NCBI GenBank assembly: GCA_005793295.1
Contig: SXSX01000054.1
Span: 1-9,726 of the forward strand
Length of the DNA: 9,726 bases
Source of the DNA: Burkholderiales bacterium
GTDB lineage: Bacteria > Pseudomonadota > Gammaproteobacteria > Burkholderiales > Burkholderiaceae_C
Reading direction: 5' to 3'
Shown in pieces: positions 5,957-9,726 of the stretch (the first letter of the stretch is position 1; each line of letters starts with the position of its first letter). The position numbers and the translations under genes were made by a program. The notes below the pieces were generated by a model that was not told the DNA's origin, did no database searches, and was given only the letters and a program-made list of their open reading frames with translations.

Positions 5957-6717
5957 AACCCAGGCCATCTTTTCCTGCCCGCATGGGGAGTACGACGCCG
6001 GCCCCTTCGAATCAAAAGCCTGCAGCAGTTCACTCGAACGTCCCACAAGGCGTGGGTATGGATTCCAGCACAGTGCGCCAGCGGATGGTCCAAAAACTAG
6101 CGGGACAAGGCTTGCAAGATCCTTTGGTTTTGCAGGCGATGGCAACAATAGAACGGCACCGTTTTGTCGACACCGCCTTAGCCAACCAAGCTTATGAGGA
6201 CACGAGTTTGCCCATTGGGTTGGGACAAACGATTTCTAAGCCGGGGGTGGTTGCGCGGATGGTGGAATTGCTGCGCAATGGGGCTCCCGGAAAACTCGGA
6301 CGTATCTTGGAAATTGGCACCGGTTGTGGCTACCAAGCGGCGGTGCTCAGCCAGATTGCGACTGAGGTTTACAGCATTGAACGTTTGCGAGGTTTGCATG
6401 ACAAAGCGCGTGATAACTTACGCCATTTGCGCTTAGCCCAACTGCATTTGTTGTTTGGGGATGGCATGTTGGGTTTTCCCAAAGGCGCACCTTACGCAGG
6501 CATTATTGCGGCCGCAGGCGGAGAAGCGGTCCCGAAGGATTGGATCGATCAACTTGCAGAGGGTGGGCGCTTGGTTGCCCCAGTGGCGATGCCTTCTTCT
6601 ACGCGCGGCGGCCCGGTCGCTCAAGCCTTGATCGTTTTAGATAAAACCCCACAAGGCATTCGCCAAACCGTTTTGGAAGCGGTTCATTTTGTGCCTCTAA
6701 AATCAGGCTTGGCTTGA
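5953..6717 (+). CDS. pcm: Protein-L-isoaspartate O-methyltransferase
   Basis: A 254-residue SAM-dependent enzyme that methylates isoaspartyl residues formed by spontaneous damage, the first step of their repair to aspartate. EDTSLPIGLGQTIS at 82-95 is the substrate-side family motif, and ILEIGTGCGYQAAVL at 118-132 is SAM motif I; acidic E143 follows in VYSIERL, where the ribose of SAM is bound. The region PYAGIIAAAGG and the C-terminal QTVLEAVHFVPL complete the domain. E. coli Pcm is about 208 residues; here an extra N-terminal stretch rich in Pro/Ser/Ala (1-40) is probably disordered. The ATG at 5953 overlaps surE. A second ATG at 6058, with AAGG 7 nt before it, would give a 219-residue protein closer to the E. 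coli length; either or both may be used. Confidence 0.95.
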   Translation: MKPRPSFPARMGSTTPAPSNQKPAAVHSNVPQGVGMDSSTVRQRMVQKLAGQGLQDPLVLQAMATIERHRFVDTALANQAYEDTSLPIGLGQTISKPGVVARMVELLRNGAPGKLGRILEIGTGCGYQAAVLSQIATEVYSIERLRGLHDKARDNLRHLRLAQLHLLFGDGMLGFPKGAPYAGIIAAAGGEAVPKDWIDQLAEGGRLVAPVAMPSSTRGGPVAQALIVLDKTPQGIRQTVLEAVHFVPLKSGLA

Positions 6718-6726
6718 AAGGGAAAA

Positions 6727-7626
6727 ATGCTTAAATTCAAATTACATACAGGAGCTTACCAAAGCATTTCAAAAGCATTGGCGATGGCTCTGGTCTTGTT
6801 ACTTTCCGCATGTGCGTCTAAGGTAACCCAGCGTGCGCCGGTAGAAGATCGCAACAACAACTCTGCGCGAAGCAGTTCTACCCCAACTCCAAGCGACTCA
6901 GCCAAGCTCATGCCTGGTTCTGAAAACGCGGGCAAACCGGGTTATTACACTGTGAAGCCAGGCGATACCTTGATTCGTATTGCTTTAGAGTCTGGACAAG
7001 GGCACCGTGATGTAGCGCGTTGGAACGCATTAGAAAACCCCAACAAAATCGAAGTAGGCCAAGTCCTTCGGGTGGTTCCGCCCGTAAGCGAGGAGGGTGT
7101 AGTTGCCAAGCCCGTGGCCAGTTCTAAGGTGAGCTCTACGCCTTTGCAATCACAAACGCAGTCACAAACACAGTCAGCCGCCAAAAATGAACCTGCTCCT
7201 GCCGCAGCGGCGGCTCCTGCAGCTGTTTCTGAATCGCACGCTAAGTCAGGAGAAGACGACGTGAGCTTTGCTTGGCCTGCCAAGGGCACGGTTGTCGCAG
7301 CGTTTGACGAGTCTAAAAATCGTAAAGGCGTGGACATTGGTGGCGCAGCTGGCGACCCGGTGCTTGCATCTGCCGATGGCAAGGTGGTTTATGCCGGTGC
7401 AGGCCTTCGTGGTTATGGCAACTTGATTATCCTCAAGCACAACAACACGTTCCTGACGGCTTACGCCCACAACCAAAGTTTGGCGGTCAAGGAGGACCAG
7501 ACGGTCAAGAAGGGTCAAAAAATTGCTGAGATGGGTAACAGCGATGCTGACAGTGTGAAGCTGCACTTTGAAGTTCGCAAACTGGGCAAGCCAGTGGACC
7601 CCGCGCAGTATTTACCCGCGCGTTGA
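6727..7626 (+). CDS. nlpD: NlpD-like lipoprotein, LysM plus degenerate M23 domain
   Basis: A 299-residue envelope protein. A lipoprotein signal peptide (1-28) ends in the lipobox LSAC, with C29 as the lipidated residue; the following residues (A, S) lack the Asp of inner-membrane retention, so outer-membrane sorting is expected. A LysM peptidoglycan-binding domain spans about 73-117 (YYTVKPGDTL to VGQVLRVVP). A Gln/Ser/Thr and Ala/Pro-rich linker (about 120-175) leads to an M23/LytM domain at 181-297. Two metal ligands of active M23 enzymes are replaced: the His of HxxxD is R199 (with D203 kept), and the first His of HxH is K278 (with H280 kept). In E. coli, NlpD is likewise degenerate and activates the amidase AmiC during cell separation, so that role is likely here. 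AAGGG at 6718-6722 is the ribosome site. The gene starts 9 nt after pcm and belongs to the same operon. Confidence 0.94.
   Translation: MLKFKLHTGAYQSISKALAMALVLLLSACASKVTQRAPVEDRNNNSARSSSTPTPSDSAKLMPGSENAGKPGYYTVKPGDTLIRIALESGQGHRDVARWNALENPNKIEVGQVLRVVPPVSEEGVVAKPVASSKVSSTPLQSQTQSQTQSAAKNEPAPAAAAAPAAVSESHAKSGEDDVSFAWPAKGTVVAAFDESKNRKGVDIGGAAGDPVLASADGKVVYAGAGLRGYGNLIILKHNNTFLTAYAHNQSLAVKEDQTVKKGQKIAEMGNSDADSVKLHFEVRKLGKPVDPAQYLPAR
7147..7176 (+). repeat. 12-nt tandem repeat within nlpD linker
   Basis: Two and a half copies of a 12-nt unit of the form CARTCACAAACR encode the alternating Gln-Ser-Gln-Thr run at residues 141-150. It lies in the flexible linker between LysM and M23 domains and could vary in length by slippage without breaking the frame. 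Confidence 0.7.
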
Positions 7627-7643
7627 CCTGAGACAATGGGGGG

Positions 7644-9119
7644 ATGTTAGAAGATCCCCTTGAAAAAAAATCCCCCGAACTTGCGAATGCCAGCCCTGCG
7701 TTACCAGAGGGTTGGTTAGCCGTTCAATCGCTAGACCTAGAAGCCCAGGGCGTCGCCCACCGAAGCAATGGCAAAGTGGTCTTTATTGAAGGGGCGCTCC
7801 CCTTCGAAGTGGTCAGCGCCCAAATTCACCGCAGTAAAAACAGCTTTGAAAAAGGCAAACTCACCGAGCTTCATGTTGAGTCCTCCCAGCGCGTTCGTCC
7901 GGTGTGTCCACACTTTGGTTTGCATGAAGCTGCGTGTGGCGGTTGCAAGATGCAGCATCTACATCCGAGCGCACAAGTGGCCGTGAAGCAGCGGGTACTC
8001 GAGGACAACCTGTGGCACATTGGAAAAATCCACGCGGAGACGGTGATGCGCCCAATTGAAGGGCCCACTTGGGGCTACCGGTACCGAGCCCGCTTGTCAG
8101 TGCGCTTTGTTAGAAAAAAAGGGGAAGTGCTCATTGGCTTTCATGAAAGAAAGAGCCGTTTTGTTGCGGATATGAAAGAGTGCCATGTGCTGGCGCCCCA
8201 TGTCAGCGCGATGCTCCTGCCTCTGCGGGCTTTGATTGCGTCTATGGACGCGGTAGAGCAAATTGCACAGATTGAGTTGGCCATTGGTGATGTAGGCGGC
8301 CACAGTACCGAGGTCGGCGTGGGCGACGTGACGGCGATGGTGCTCCGACATTTGGTTCCGTTAAGCGAAGGCGACCTCGAAAAATTGCGGACTTTTGCGG
8401 CCCAACGCCCGAGTTTGCAATGGTGGCTGCAAGCCAAGGGGCCGGAGACGATTGTTCGGCTTGAGGAGTTGCCAGAGCACACGACCCCCCAACTGTCTTA
8501 CAGCTTGCCGCAGTTTGGCATCACGATGCCGTTTCGCCCGACCGATTTCACGCAGGTGAATCCGCATATCAATCGGGTGTTGGTGTCGCGGGCTTTGGGT
8601 TTGCTTCAAGTTCAAAAAACGGAGCGGGTGATTGATTGGTTTTGCGGGCTTGGGAATTTCACCTTGCCACTGGCAACTCAGGCTCGCGAGGTCCTTGGGA
8701 TTGAAGGCGCAGAATCCTTGGTTGCGCGTTCGCGCGAGAATTTGGCGTTGAACGTGGAGCATGCCCCATCGCATACCGTTCTCGCACCAACGTCTTTTGT
8801 GGCGCGTAATTTATTTGAAATGACGCCAACCTTGCTAACGGCTGATGGCAGTGCAGACAAGTGGTTGGTGGATCCGCCGAGGGAAGGGGCGTTTTCATTG
8901 GTTCAAGCTTTAGCAGCGCTGCACCAGACGCCAGAACTGCGAAAAGGATGGACGCCCCCGCAGCGTATTGTTTATGTGAGTTGCAATCCCGCAACCCTGG
9001 CCCGTGACGCAGGCGTCTTGGTCACGGAAGCGGGCTATCGGTGTACGGCGGCGGGCATTGTGAATATGTTTCCCCATACGGCGCATGTGGAAAGCATTGC
9101 GGTTTTTGAGTTGCTGTGA
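7644..9119 (+). CDS. rlmD: 23S rRNA (uracil-1939-C5)-methyltransferase RlmD
   Basis: A 491-residue enzyme of the RlmD/RumA group, which uses SAM to make m5U1939 in 23S rRNA and normally carries a 4Fe-4S cluster. A TRAM RNA-binding domain covers about 22-80. Cysteines C88, C98, C101 and C180 (in DMKECHVL) are the expected cluster ligands, but C88 and C98 are 9 residues apart against 5 in E. coli RumA. The methylase part shows FTQVN (302-306), the SAM loop DWFCGLGNFTLPLA (331-344), DPPR (410-413), the nucleophile C447 in YVSCNPATLARD, and E483 in MFPHTAHVES as the likely base. The ATG at 7644 follows nlpD by 17 nt and is preceded by a G-run with almost no spacing, so initiation may depend on coupling. 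The first 20 residues look like a flexible tail. The stop directly abuts the modC stop on the other strand. Confidence 0.95.
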   Translation: MLEDPLEKKSPELANASPALPEGWLAVQSLDLEAQGVAHRSNGKVVFIEGALPFEVVSAQIHRSKNSFEKGKLTELHVESSQRVRPVCPHFGLHEAACGGCKMQHLHPSAQVAVKQRVLEDNLWHIGKIHAETVMRPIEGPTWGYRYRARLSVRFVRKKGEVLIGFHERKSRFVADMKECHVLAPHVSAMLLPLRALIASMDAVEQIAQIELAIGDVGGHSTEVGVGDVTAMVLRHLVPLSEGDLEKLRTFAAQRPSLQWWLQAKGPETIVRLEELPEHTTPQLSYSLPQFGITMPFRPTDFTQVNPHINRVLVSRALGLLQVQKTERVIDWFCGLGNFTLPLATQAREVLGIEGAESLVARSRENLALNVEHAPSHTVLAPTSFVARNLFEMTPTLLTADGSADKWLVDPPREGAFSLVQALAALHQTPELRKGWTPPQRIVYVSCNPATLARDAGVLVTEAGYRCTAAGIVNMFPHTAHVESIAVFELL

Positions 9120-9726
9120 TTAAGCAACCAAAGCCACAGATTTAACCTGGGCCCATACGTTTTGGCCATGCGCTAATGCCAAGGTGTCGGCAGCGCGTGC
9201 CGTAATGCGTGCAAGAAAAATACTGTCTCCGCAGCGAAGGCGAACCAAAACTTGGGAAGGGTGGTGGTCTGGTGCGATCGAGTCCACCACACAAGGCAGA
9301 ATATTTTGAATGCTGGTGTGGCTAGGTTCGGCACTCGCCAAACTGACATCGCGGGCCAAGACCCTGAGCCGCACCTTTTGTCCGACTGGGACGAGCGAAT
9401 CACGCAACCACAAAGCGCCACCCACACAATTGACTTTGGCTAAGTGCCAGCGCAGGTCACGTTCTTGAACGATTCCCTCCAATAAAGCGCCTACATCATC
9501 ACCGAGGATGACGGGGGAGTTGATACCCGCCAAGACCTCGGCAACCGGACCCACCGCAGTGGCTTTTCCGTGTTCCATCACGATCAACGTGTGCGCCAAA
9601 CGCGCCACTTCGTCGGCAGCATGCGTTACGTACAACATGGGAATTTTGACCTCGTCGCGCAAACGCTCGAGCCAAGGCAGGATGTCTTGTCGCCGTGCAT
9701 GGTCAAGCGAGGCCAAGGGTTCATCA
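9120..9726 (-). CDS. modC: Molybdate ABC transporter ATPase ModC, N-terminal part outside window
   Basis: The frame is open to the window edge, and 201 residues are visible before the TAA at 9120-9122. It enters at DEPLASLD, the Walker B end plus D-loop of an ABC ATPase, then LYVTHAADEVARLA with the H-loop histidine, and MEHGKATAVGP. From about residue 90 of the visible part it becomes the ModC-specific molybdate-binding (Mop/TOBE-like) domain: VNCVGGALWL, RVLARDVSLA, SIQNILPC and the C-terminal VWAQVKSVALV. The protein energises ModB in molybdate import at the inner membrane. A typical ModC is about 350-360 residues, so roughly 150 (Walker A, Q-loop and signature) lie beyond the window. modA and modB would be expected upstream of it, past the right edge. 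It converges on rlmD with no spacer. Confidence 0.93.
   Translation of the reverse strand, partial: DEPLASLDHARRQDILPWLERLRDEVKIPMLYVTHAADEVARLAHTLIVMEHGKATAVGPVAEVLAGINSPVILGDDVGALLEGIVQERDLRWHLAKVNCVGGALWLRDSLVPVGQKVRLRVLARDVSLASAEPSHTSIQNILPCVVDSIAPDHHPSQVLVRLRCGDSIFLARITARAADTLALAHGQNVWAQVKSVALVA

Noticed and set aside
7147..7176. CRISPR-like or VNTR array
   Set aside because: Only two and a half 12-nt units without spacers, coding for a Gln/Ser/Thr linker; listed only as a short coding repeat.
6727..7626. Active M23 endopeptidase
   Set aside because: Two of the metal-binding histidines are replaced (R199 and K278), so an amidase-activator role like that of E. coli NlpD is more likely.
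8361..8774. Long antisense open frame within rlmD
   Set aside because: It is a shadow of a strongly conserved gene; the product has no recognisable domain or ribosome site. The same holds for the antisense frames in nlpD (6945-7382) and the SDR gene (2419-2748).

Overview
The window comes from a proteobacterial chromosome, most likely a betaproteobacterium of the Burkholderiales (Comamonadaceae-like). This rests on gene order (surE-pcm-nlpD), the style of the proteins (RlmD, NlpD, ModC, an AidB-type acyl-CoA dehydrogenase) and a moderately GC-rich codon pattern. The exact genus cannot be read from the sequence alone.

Left part (1-3042, + strand): three collinear genes of oxidative or detoxifying type. 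They are the C-terminal two thirds of an AidB-like acyl-CoA dehydrogenase, a glutathione S-transferase-like protein with an extra C-terminal beta-rich tail, and a classical NAD-type short-chain dehydrogenase. Spacing is 33 and 57 nt. The second gap carries three AACTTC repeats at an exact 11-nt period just before the SDR start.

Middle (3043-4065): an apparently accessory patch. It holds a short, very basic 56-residue protein (3115-3285), two back-to-back hairpins, and a DUF433 antitoxin / DUF5615 PIN-like toxin pair whose toxin starts with TTG two bases after the antitoxin stop. Beyond it lie a dyad and a 17-nt piece that resembles the variable-loop/T-arm part of a tRNA. A short word, GCGGATTGC, occurs three times in the gaps of this patch.

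Right part (4066-9726): a quinone-oxidoreductase-like MDR gene (- strand) is divergent from a four-gene + strand run: surE, pcm, nlpD and rlmD. surE and pcm overlap by ATGA; the later gaps are 9 and 17 nt. This run joins nucleotide phosphatase, isoaspartyl-protein repair, cell-division amidase control and 23S rRNA U1939 methylation. rpoS, which follows nlpD in E. coli and many relatives, is not there. The window ends in the 3' part of modC (- strand), the molybdate ABC transporter ATPase, whose stop codon abuts that of rlmD.

Most of the window is ordinary housekeeping sequence. I see no convincing new multi-gene system. The points most worth a second look are the missing rpoS, the small basic gene, and the toxin-antitoxin patch with its flanking repeats and tRNA-like fragment.
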